From contig RFSL01000063.1 in NCBI GenBank assembly GCA_009923965.1, positions 1 through 6,129 of the forward strand: a DNA stretch of 6,129 bases, given 5' to 3'. The notes below the pieces were generated by a model. That model had not been told where the DNA came from, ran no database searches, and saw only the letters and a list, made by a program, of their open reading frames with translations. A program made the position numbers and the translations under genes. Source of the DNA: Flavobacteriia bacterium. Its GTDB lineage: Bacteria; Bacteroidota; Bacteroidia; Flavobacteriales_D; Crocinitomicaceae. Shown one piece after another: positions 1-5,670 of the stretch. Every line of letters starts with the position of its first letter. Position 1 is the first letter of the stretch.

Positions 1-897
1 GTATGAATGCCCTGTGATCCATCCAATATCAGCTGTACACCAAAAAACTTCTTTTTCTTGGTAGTCGAAAACATTTTGAAAGGTATAGCCAGCATAGACC
101 ATATAACCTCCTGTACTATGCAACATACCTTTAGGTTTTCCAGTGGAACCAGAAGTATACAGAATAAACAAGGGATCTTCTGCATCCATAATTTCTGCTT
201 CACAAATAGCAGAAACTTTTTGAAGTTCATCTTCCATGTAATTATCGCGTCCTGCAAGCATATTTATGGTCGAATGCGTGCGTTTTACAACCAAACATTT
301 AGTGATGCTCGGACACGAAAGTAGAGCTTCATCAACGATGATTTTGAGATCAAGTTCTTTATTTCCGCGAAAGCCACCATCGGCGGTAATTATTAATTTA
401 CATGTACAATCTTGAATACGTGAAGCAAGAGCAGTTGCTGAAAAACCTGCAAAGACAACAGAATGCACAGCGCCAATTCTTGCGCAAGCTAGCACACTGA
501 TCGCCAATTCTGGAATCATTGGAAGGTAAATACATACACGATCTCCTTTTTCAATTCCATTTGCTTTCAACACATTTGCCATCTGTGAAACGCGAGCTTG
601 CAATTCGGTGTAGGAAATATGCTGTGCTTTTTCCTTGGGATCATTGGGCTCGAAAATCAGAGCTGTTTGCGCTCCTTTTTCCGTTAAGTGGCGGTCCAAG
701 CAATTAAACGATATATTGGTTTTTCCCTCTTGAAACCAGGAAAATTCAGCTTTTTCCATCTTGCAATCCATCACCTTTTTCCAAGGTGCGAACCAGTGGA
801 AATTTTCAGCAATTTCTCCCCAAAAAGTCTCCGGTTTAATAAGTGCCTTTTCTATTGCACTTTGATAATCAAAAATATTTTTTAACTGATAAGGCAT
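1..897 (-). CDS. acs: Acetyl-CoA synthetase (AMP-forming), N-terminal part, cut by the window edge
   Basis: This enzyme activates acetate to acetyl-CoA through an acetyl-AMP intermediate in the cytoplasm. The visible 299 codons begin at an ATG (complement of 895-897, protein MPYQLKNIF...) and stay open to position 1, so roughly the first 45% of a usual ~650-residue protein is present. The start is followed by an ACAS_N-type segment (about residues 5-65, with FHWFAPWKKV). After that come GDRVCIYLPMIPEL and GAVHSVVFAGFS (adenylate-forming core), FRGNK near residues 176-180 at the usual CoA-contact region, the AMP-binding P-loop YTSGSTGKPKG at residues 247-257, and WCTADIGWITGHSY at the edge. 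These blocks are diagnostic of Acs within the ANL superfamily. The acyl-pocket residues that separate acetyl- from propionyl-CoA synthetases lie outside the window, so a propionyl-preferring relative is not excluded. There is no Shine-Dalgarno sequence; the start is preceded on its own strand by a run of A residues. It is transcribed divergently from the lipoprotein genes. Confidence 0.95.
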   Translation of the reverse strand, partial: MPYQLKNIFDYQSAIEKALIKPETFWGEIAENFHWFAPWKKVMDCKMEKAEFSWFQEGKTNISFNCLDRHLTEKGAQTALIFEPNDPKEKAQHISYTELQARVSQMANVLKANGIEKGDRVCIYLPMIPELAISVLACARIGAVHSVVFAGFSATALASRIQDCTCKLIITADGGFRGNKELDLKIIVDEALLSCPSITKCLVVKRTHSTINMLAGRDNYMEDELQKVSAICEAEIMDAEDPLFILYTSGSTGKPKGMLHSTGGYMVYAGYTFQNVFDYQEKEVFWCTADIGWITGHSY

Positions 898-952
898 TAT
901 TTTTTTTTTTTTTAATTTTGTGAAACTTAGTTTATAAACTTAAAAAAAAAAC
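898..952. promoter_or_regulatory. Divergent intergenic region with promoter-like boxes and homopolymer runs
   Basis: This 55-base stretch separates acs from the first lipoprotein copy. It holds a 14-T run (900-913), which is an A-run just upstream of the acs start. On the plus strand, TAATTTTG (913-920) matches the Bacteroidota -7 consensus TAnnTTTG exactly, with 32 bases between it and the ATG at 953. On the minus strand, 922-929 reads TAAGTTTC, a 7-of-8 match that could serve acs. I see no clear -33 TTTG box for either. A 10-A run (942-951) ends one base before the lipoprotein ATG, in keeping with A-rich initiation regions in this phylum. The plus-strand box is better supported because the TTTGTnnAACTTA block downstream of it recurs before the second lipoprotein gene. 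The minus-strand promoter is speculative. Confidence 0.5.
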
Positions 953-1177
953 ATGAAAAACTTATTTATTTTAACAGTATTTGCTCTTCTAGCACTTACT
1001 TCTTGTAAGAAGGATTACACGTGTGAGTGTAAAGCTTAATTTGATGGAGTTTATTTTGCTTCAGAATCAACAACAATAAATGACACGAAAAGTAAGGCTA
1101 AAGATGAATGTGATAAGGGTGATGCGTCTGATTCTTCAACAGGAACTTTAATAGAATCAAAATGCGAAATCAAATAA
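953..1177 (+). pseudogene. Small Cys-rich lipoprotein gene interrupted by an in-frame TAA (upstream tandem copy)
   Basis: The reading frame opens with ATG at 953 and encodes a lipoprotein signal peptide with lipobox ALTSC (lipidated Cys18). It then reads CKKDYTCECKA and meets TAA at 1037-1039 (codon 29). Past the stop, the same frame continues with no frameshift through DGVYFASESTTIND and KDECDKGD to SKCEIK and a second TAA at 1175-1177. Total span is 75 codons including the final stop, the same as the intact neighbour at 1313-1537. Both share TSC-x-KDYTC-x-C, a (D/N)GV motif, a central Cys followed by a GD pair, and a terminal CEIK. All five cysteines correspond. The simplest reading is a recently inactivated paralogue. 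Alternatives are a sequencing error, a truncated 28-residue product whose mature lipopeptide would be only 11 residues, or stop readthrough. No in-frame ATG lies after the stop for a restart. The function of the family is unknown. Confidence 0.8.
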
Positions 1178-1196
1178 ATTAGTGTATTTAATTTTT

Positions 1197-1222
1197 AAAA
1201 GAGGCTTCGGCCTCTTTTTTTT
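1197..1222 (+). terminator. Rho-independent terminator after the interrupted lipoprotein gene
   Basis: The stem GAGGC (1201-1205) pairs with GCCTC (1210-1214) around the loop TTCG, closed by C-G, which is the extra-stable UUCG tetraloop. Eight T residues follow (1215-1222), and the four A residues before the stem extend the pairing. It lies 19 bases after the stop of the pseudogene frame. Confidence 0.9.
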
Positions 1223-1277
1223 GCTTTTATTAAGAATTTTTTTTATCCTTCAAGTACATTTTTAAGTTTATTTAAAT

Positions 1278-1312
1278 CATATTTGTAGAACTTATTATAA
1301 AATAAAAAAAAC
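1278..1312 (+). promoter_or_regulatory. Promoter-like block and A-rich leader of the intact lipoprotein gene
   Basis: CATATTTG (1278-1285) matches the Bacteroidota -7 consensus TAnnTTTG at all but the first position. The bases after it, TTTGTAGAACTTA then TTATAAAA and an 8-A run ending one base before the ATG, parallel TTTGTGAAACTTA, TTATAAAC and a 10-A run in the upstream copy (917-952). Conservation of this block between the duplicates is better evidence for function than the consensus match alone. No -33 TTTG box is evident at the expected spacing. Confidence 0.5.
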
Positions 1313-1537
1313 ATGAAAAAAATTATTTTGACAGGATTTGTACTTATAGGATTAACTTCTTGCCTGAAAGATTATACTTGTACTTGTAATCTTTCTGCCA
1401 CAGTGAATGGTGTAACTACGCCATTATCTTCAGCCTCTGAAACAATAAAAGCTACTTCTTTAAGTAATGCCGGGAAAATATGTAATGAAGGGGATAATAC
1501 AATTAGTGGGGTTTCAACTGACTGCGAGATCAAATAA
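1313..1537 (+). CDS. Small Cys-rich lipoprotein of unknown function (intact tandem copy)
   Basis: This is a 74-residue predicted lipoprotein. Residues 1-16 form a short signal peptide (two lysines, then a hydrophobic core), and the lipobox GLTSC gives lipidated Cys17 after signal peptidase II cleavage, leaving a 58-residue mature protein. Four further cysteines (23, 25, 57, 71) could form two disulfides in the periplasm or at the surface. The mature chain is Ser/Thr/Asn-rich and ends in CEIK. The KD two residues after the lipidated Cys is faintly like Bacteroidota surface-export signals but is not a clear match. I recognise the general type (tiny Bacteroidota lipoproteins with KDYTCxC near the N-terminus) but know no assigned function. 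The ATG at 1313 is favoured because the A-run before it and the MKK start match the upstream paralogue. A dedicated terminator follows, so it is probably monocistronic. Confidence 0.85.
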   Translation: MKKIILTGFVLIGLTSCLKDYTCTCNLSATVNGVTTPLSSASETIKATSLSNAGKICNEGDNTISGVSTDCEIK

Positions 1538-1561
1538 TTTTATTCTAAGTTAAATTTATTT

Positions 1562-1587
1562 AAAAGAGGCTTCAGTCTCTTTTTTTT
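1562..1587 (+). terminator. Rho-independent terminator after the intact lipoprotein gene
   Basis: The stem GAGGC (1566-1570) pairs with GTCTC (1575-1579), including one G-U wobble, around the loop TTCA. Eight T residues follow (1580-1587), with four A residues before the stem. It is a diverged copy of the terminator at 1197-1222: the stem change C to T keeps pairing, and the loop has changed from TTCG to TTCA. Confidence 0.88.
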
Positions 1588-1634
1588 GATTTTTATTAAG
1601 GTAAATAATTGTAAATATCTTCTACCTTTACTTG

Positions 1635-1733
1635 ATGAACTGGAAAGAAGCAATTAAAACCTATTTCCCCGATATTTGGCAATATTTAGTCATCATATTG
1701 ATCATGATTCTAGCCGCCATCTTTATACTTTAA
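1635..1733 (+). CDS. Small single-pass membrane protein, 32 residues, function unknown
   Basis: The frame runs from ATG at 1635 to TAA at 1731-1733. The protein begins MNWKEAIKTYFPDIWQ (amphipathic, with aromatics at the likely membrane interface) and ends in an uninterrupted hydrophobic segment, YLVIILIMILAAIFIL, which is long enough to span the membrane. Such a clean interface-plus-helix composition is unlikely in random AT-rich DNA. The stop lies 4 bases before the ATG at 1738, which suggests co-transcription and perhaps translational coupling with the secreted protein downstream. TACCTTTA (1623-1630) is a weak -7-like match but sits too close to the ATG to be compelling. I do not recognise the family. 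The alternative is a chance frame in the leader of the downstream gene. Confidence 0.6.
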   Translation: MNWKEAIKTYFPDIWQYLVIILIMILAAIFIL

Positions 1734-1737
1734 CCTT

Positions 1738-4116
1738 ATGAAGTCATCTAACTTTTTTTTCTCAGTAATGCAAAAATTCTTTTTGGTTGGATTTTTGTCT
1801 CTTTTTCTTTACCTGCCAAACCAAACATTTGCGCAATTAAACGTAGATTCTTTATCACACATTAATTACCAGCAATTGCATGATGCAAACCTTAACGATG
1901 TTTGGGGTTACGTGGATGAGCTTGGCAATGAATATGCACTTGTTGGGACTTCTAAAGGAACTTCTATTGTCGATGTGACAGTTCCCACGAATCCTATTGA
2001 GGTGTTTTGGCTTCCCGGTTCTACTTCTATTTGGAGGGATCCCTCTTCACATGGAGATTATGCATATGTTACCACAGAGGCGGAAGATGGCTTGTTAATT
2101 ATTGATTTGAGTCCTTTGCCACAAGCTACAAATTTAACGACAACGCTTTACACGGGCCCTGCAAATAATCCTTGGCAATCTGCGCACACCTGTTTTGTAG
2201 ATGAGAATGGTTATGCGTATGTATTTGGAGCAAATCGGGGTAATGGAGGGGTAATTATTTTAGATGTTTTCACAAATCCAATGGCACCAATTGAAGTTGG
2301 CGACTTTGATAATTGGTATTGTCACGATGGTTATGTGCGAAATGATACCATGTATTTGGCAAATATTTATGCTGGATTTTTTAGTTTAGTGGATGTTAGC
2401 GATAAGGCGAATCCAGTATTATTGGGAACTAAAACAACGCCTAGCAGTTTCACGCACAATAGTTGGCCTTCAGATAACGGACAATATGTTTTTACCACAG
2501 ATGAAATTTCTGGGGCTTTTATTGCCGCTTATGATATTTCAGATCCTACAAACATCGTAGAAGTTGACCGCATTCAAAATTCCCCTGGCTCTGGAATTAT
2601 TCCTCACAATACGCATGTAAAGGGAGATTATTTAATAACAAGTTATTACTCCGATGGAATTGTTATTCACGACATTACTTATCCATATAACATGATTAAA
2701 GTTGCTGAATATGATACCTATGAAGGACAAACAATTAGTTACGACGGATGTTGGGGCGTTTATCCGTTTTTACCATCTGGAAACACTTTAGCTGCTGATA
2801 TTACGAATGGCTTGTTTATATTAGGTCCAACTTATCAAAAGGCGGCTTACCTCGAAGGAATTGTAACCGATCAACAAAGTAACTTACCCTTAAATGATGT
2901 TTTGGTGAAAATTGTCGGTGATGATCAATCAGATTTAACAAATTCTGCTGGTTTTTATGCAACAGGGATTTTTTCTCCTGGAATTTATAATGTGACCTAT
3001 GAAAAGGTGGGGTATTTTCCCAAAACAGAGAGTGTTACATTGATTCAAGGTCAAATAGTAATTCAAAATACCGAATTAGTTCCTATTCCTCCTTACAATT
3101 TAGATATTAAAGTTTATGAATTAGGAACTACAATTCCAATTTCAGGAGCACAAATAAAATTAATTCACCCCATGCTTGTTCATGAAGGTATTACTAATGG
3201 AATTGGAGAAGAGTCTTTAACTTTATATTACCAAGATGGTACTTTTTATACTATTCAGGTTGGAAAATGGGGATTTGTTACTTCCTGTTTTGATATGCAA
3301 CTAGATTCTTTAACGGGTTCAATAATCGTGTATCTTGAAAAAGGATATTACGATGATTTTGAATTTGATTTTTCTTGGACAATCATTGGAAATGCTACAA
3401 CAGGACTTTGGGAACGTGGAATTCCTAATCCAACAAATAATACAATGATTGGAACAGATGCACCTTATGATTGTGGATTAATTGGTTTTGTAACAGGAAA
3501 TGCTGCAAATTTTAATCCAGATTTCGACGATGTTGATGAAGGTTACACGACTTTAATTTCACCTCAAATGGATTTAACTTCACTGAGTAATCCTCACATT
3601 AATTTTGCTAGTTCATTTTTCTGTTATCATGGTCCAGGTCAGTTTGATGATACCCTAAAAGTTTTTATATCTAATGGTTCAACAAGTGTTTTACTCGATC
3701 AGATCGGTGGTCCCCAGGGAAATGAAATGAGTTATTCTTTTCAAAGTATTCCGATAAATGGTTTGCTAACGATTAATAATACAATGCAAATTTCTGTTAC
3801 TATTTCAGATGAAAATCCAAATATCAATATCACTGAAGCTGCTTTTGATCATTTTTGGGTAAGTAATTTTTCTACTGCAGAAATTTCAGAAAATACCAAA
3901 GAGGAATTTAGTTTGTATCCGAATCCTTCTAATGATAAAATTACAATTGAAAACGCTGAAATAGATAGTTATGTCCATATTCGGGACTTAAATGGAAAAG
4001 TTCAAAAGAAGATTCAAGTTTCAGTAAATAAAATGGAAATTGATCTACAGTCCTTATCTGCCGGTATTTATATTATTCAAAATTTAGGACAATCCATTCG
4101 TTTTATAAAATTGTAG
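1738..4116 (+). CDS. Secreted choice-of-anchor B (LVIVD-repeat) protein with type IX secretion sorting domain
   Basis: This is a 792-residue exported protein. A signal peptide ends near NQTFA|Q (residues 32/33). An alternative start at Met11 (1768) gives a more conventional signal peptide; the upstream ATG is kept because it lies 4 bases after the preceding stop. Residues about 45-365 form the choice-of-anchor B beta-propeller of LVIVD-type repeats. Its blocks are NDVWGYVDELGNEYALVG, GTSIVDVT, TSIWRD, DYAYVTTEAEDGLLIIDLS, and the His-containing AHTCFVDENGYAYVFG, CHDGYV, FTHNSW and IPHNTHVKGDYL. Residues about 370-447 resemble a carboxypeptidase-regulatory-like domain (LEGIVTDQQSNLPLNDVLV, SAGFY). 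About 453-535 is a second beta-sandwich. About 537-712 looks like a jelly-roll or MAM-like binding module (LISPQMDLTSL, INFASSFFCY). Residues about 724-792 are a T9SS type A sorting domain (LYPNPSND, GIYII, C-terminal FIKL). It probably crosses the outer membrane by T9SS and ends up on the surface or released. No catalytic residues are recognised; adhesion or ligand binding is inference. Confidence 0.92.
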   Translation: MKSSNFFFSVMQKFFLVGFLSLFLYLPNQTFAQLNVDSLSHINYQQLHDANLNDVWGYVDELGNEYALVGTSKGTSIVDVTVPTNPIEVFWLPGSTSIWRDPSSHGDYAYVTTEAEDGLLIIDLSPLPQATNLTTTLYTGPANNPWQSAHTCFVDENGYAYVFGANRGNGGVIILDVFTNPMAPIEVGDFDNWYCHDGYVRNDTMYLANIYAGFFSLVDVSDKANPVLLGTKTTPSSFTHNSWPSDNGQYVFTTDEISGAFIAAYDISDPTNIVEVDRIQNSPGSGIIPHNTHVKGDYLITSYYSDGIVIHDITYPYNMIKVAEYDTYEGQTISYDGCWGVYPFLPSGNTLAADITNGLFILGPTYQKAAYLEGIVTDQQSNLPLNDVLVKIVGDDQSDLTNSAGFYATGIFSPGIYNVTYEKVGYFPKTESVTLIQGQIVIQNTELVPIPPYNLDIKVYELGTTIPISGAQIKLIHPMLVHEGITNGIGEESLTLYYQDGTFYTIQVGKWGFVTSCFDMQLDSLTGSIIVYLEKGYYDDFEFDFSWTIIGNATTGLWERGIPNPTNNTMIGTDAPYDCGLIGFVTGNAANFNPDFDDVDEGYTTLISPQMDLTSLSNPHINFASSFFCYHGPGQFDDTLKVFISNGSTSVLLDQIGGPQGNEMSYSFQSIPINGLLTINNTMQISVTISDENPNINITEAAFDHFWVSNFSTAEISENTKEEFSLYPNPSNDKITIENAEIDSYVHIRDLNGKVQKKIQVSVNKMEIDLQSLSAGIYIIQNLGQSIRFIKL

Positions 4117-4163
4117 AAGACAAGCAACTTCAGTAAAACATTCTTCGAACGAAATATAAATCT

Positions 4164-4182
4164 TATTTTTGAGTTAAATTTG
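4164..4182 (+). promoter_or_regulatory. Two overlapping -7-like boxes before the glycosyltransferase operon
   Basis: TATTTTTG (4164-4171) and TAAATTTG (4175-4182) both match the Bacteroidota -7 consensus TAnnTTTG in full. The first would place a transcript start a few bases before the ATG at 4187. The second would start transcription at or very near the ATG and give a leaderless message. No -33 TTTG box is visible at the expected distance. The 70-base gap after the preceding gene contains no convincing terminator, so read-through from upstream is also possible. In AT-rich DNA such boxes arise by chance fairly often. Confidence 0.4.
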
Positions 4183-4186
4183 TTCT

Positions 4187-5134
4187 ATGTATAAGTTATC
4201 GATTGTAATTCCATTGTTAAACGAAGCTGAATCTCTACCTGAGTTACATAGCTGGATTTATGATGTTCTTACCAAGAACAACTTGTCTTACGAGCTTATT
4301 TTAATTGATGATGGAAGTACTGATACTTCTTGGAATATAATTGAGGGATTAGCTCTAAAAGACAAGAACATCAAAGCTATAAAATTTCAAAAGAATTATG
4401 GGAAGTCTGCGGCTTTTCAAAAAGGATTTGAACTTGCAAATGGACAGGTTGTAATAACAATGGACGCCGACTTGCAAGATTCTCCTGAAGAAATCCCAGA
4501 ATTGTATCGAATGATTGTTGAAGATAATTTTGACCTAGTTTCTGGATGGAAAAAAAATAGGCACGACCCTTTATCAAAAACATTACCAACGAAATTATAC
4601 AATTGGGCAGCACGTAGAATAACTGGCATTCATTTGCACGATTTCAATTGCGGTTTAAAAGCATATAAACTTTCTGTTGTAAAAAGCATTGAACTTTATG
4701 GTGATATGCACCGTTATGTTCCCGCTTTAGCAAAATATGCAGGTTTTCAAAACATAGGAGAAAAAATTGTGCAGCATCAGGCTCGTAAATACGGAGTCAC
4801 AAAATTTGGATTAAATCGCTTTTTAAATGGACCATTAGATTTAATGACTGTTGCATTTATGGGTAAATTTGGAAAAAAACCCATGCATTTTTTCGGTGGA
4901 ATGGGAACGCTAATGTTTTTAATAGGTTTTGGACTTCTTTTATATCTTGGTCTTAATAAATTATTTTTTCATCAATCAGCACTTAAATTAGCGGAGCGTA
5001 CAGAGTTTTATGTTTCTTTAGCAGCAATGATTATTGGAGTCCAATTTTTTCTCGTTGGCTTTGTTTCTGAACTAATTGGAAGAAACTCAAGTACACGAAA
5101 TCAGTACCTTATTGAAAAGCAAATTTCTGAATGA
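4187..5134 (+). CDS. Family 2 glycosyltransferase, polyprenyl-phosphate sugar transferase type (DPM1/GtrB/ArnC-like)
   Basis: This 315-residue inner-membrane enzyme probably moves a sugar from a nucleotide donor to undecaprenyl (polyprenyl) phosphate on the cytoplasmic face. The GT-A fold starts with LSIVIPLLNEAESLPEL. It continues with the donor-binding DDGSTD (residues 41-46), KNYGKSAAFQKGFELA (69-84), the metal-binding DADLQD (93-98), the acceptor-side DFNCGLKAY (152-160) and GDMHRYVPALA (172-182), and the family block HQARKYGVTKFGLNR (197-211). Two C-terminal membrane helices (about 234-256 and 275-297) are as expected for bacterial DPM1-like and GtrB-type enzymes. Length and motif order are normal and nothing is missing. 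The donor sugar cannot be told from the sequence. Its stop overlaps the start of the HAD gene (ATGA at 5131-5134), indicating an operon with coupled translation. Roles in O-antigen modification, lipid A modification or protein glycosylation are all possible. Confidence 0.93.
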   Translation: MYKLSIVIPLLNEAESLPELHSWIYDVLTKNNLSYELILIDDGSTDTSWNIIEGLALKDKNIKAIKFQKNYGKSAAFQKGFELANGQVVITMDADLQDSPEEIPELYRMIVEDNFDLVSGWKKNRHDPLSKTLPTKLYNWAARRITGIHLHDFNCGLKAYKLSVVKSIELYGDMHRYVPALAKYAGFQNIGEKIVQHQARKYGVTKFGLNRFLNGPLDLMTVAFMGKFGKKPMHFFGGMGTLMFLIGFGLLLYLGLNKLFFHQSALKLAERTEFYVSLAAMIIGVQFFLVGFVSELIGRNSSTRNQYLIEKQISE

Positions 5135-5670
5135 GTTTAGATTGGAATATTGATTCTAGCTGGTCGCTTTTTCTCGATCGCGATGGTGTAATCAATGAAA
5201 GACCAATAAATGATTATGTTCTAGAATGGGAAAAGTTTCATTTTCGTCCAGATGTATTATCTTCTTTTGCAGCTTTATGCGCTAAATTCAGTCATGTTTT
5301 CGTAGTCACAAATCAGCAATGTGTTGCACTGAATAAAATCTCAGAAAGTGATTTAGAGAATATTCATTCCCAAATGCAAAAAGAAATCTCAAAGACTGGT
5401 GGTTTCATCACTAAAGTTTTTGCGGCAACTGAATTAAAAAATAAATTTAGTAAAATGCGAAAGCCAAACACAATGATGGCTCAAATGGCAAAAAAGGAAT
5501 TTCCAACTGTGGATTTTAAGAAATCAATTATGGTTGGAGACACAGATTCTGATATTATCTTTGGAAAGAAACTCGGAATGAAAACTGTATTGATTTTAAC
5601 TTCTGAAAAAACAAGTATAAAACCCGATATTTCATTAAATTCTCTTGCTGAATTAAGTACTTTACTATGA
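5131..5670 (+). CDS. HAD-IIIA family phosphatase-like protein lacking the GmhB zinc-loop cysteines
   Basis: This 179-residue cytoplasmic protein is of the HAD superfamily, subfamily IIIA, the group that includes D-glycero-D-manno-heptose 1,7-bisphosphate phosphatase and histidinol phosphatase. All four catalytic motifs are visible: LFLDRDGV with nucleophile Asp16 and acid/base Asp18, TNQ (60-62), Lys111 in RKP (110-112), and GDTDSD (136-141) with acidic residues for Mg2+. Length fits the family. Two features depart from typical GmhB proteins. The Cys-x-His...Cys-x-Cys zinc loop before RKP is absent (the segment reads VFAATELKNKFSKMRKP), and the glycine-rich turn usually following TNQ reads QCVALNKIS. 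The fold and phosphatase chemistry are therefore likely, but heptose-bisphosphate specificity should not be assumed. It overlaps both neighbours by ATGA junctions. Coupling with a glycosyltransferase suggests a sugar-phosphate substrate, which is inference. Confidence 0.88.
   Translation: MSLDWNIDSSWSLFLDRDGVINERPINDYVLEWEKFHFRPDVLSSFAALCAKFSHVFVVTNQQCVALNKISESDLENIHSQMQKEISKTGGFITKVFAATELKNKFSKMRKPNTMMAQMAKKEFPTVDFKKSIMVGDTDSDIIFGKKLGMKTVLILTSEKTSIKPDISLNSLAELSTLL

Larger units (their letters stand above)
913..1600 (+). repeat. Tandem duplication of a promoter-lipoprotein-terminator cassette
   Basis: Unit 1 spans about 913-1234 and unit 2 about 1278-1600, each roughly 320 bases. Corresponding segments are the -7-like box with TTTGTnnAACTTA, the A-run and CATGAAAAA start, the lipobox and KDYTCxC coding region, the CEIK end followed by TAA, the AAAAGAGGC hairpin terminator, and a TTTTATTAAG tail just after it. 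The middle of the coding region has diverged considerably, so the duplication is not very recent. Exact boundaries cannot be fixed by eye. Confidence 0.75.

Noticed and set aside
7..885. Plus-strand frames at 7-324, 519-707 and 688-885
   Set aside because: They lie antisense to the acetyl-CoA synthetase gene, whose protein sequence is unmistakable. Their translations show no domain or signal pattern.
1037..1039. Selenocysteine- or pyrrolysine-style recoding, or an alternative genetic code, at the internal stop
   Set aside because: The codon is TAA, which neither known system uses, and TAA is the normal stop of several genes here. I see no recoding hairpin immediately after it.
4117..4186. 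Possible terminator around CTTCGAACGAA
   Set aside because: The self-complementary core is only TTCGAA, with no stable stem and no T-run directly after it.
4377..4629. Minus-strand frames of 78 and 70 codons
   Set aside because: Both are shadows of the glycosyltransferase catalytic region, overlap each other in different frames and have no recognisable features.
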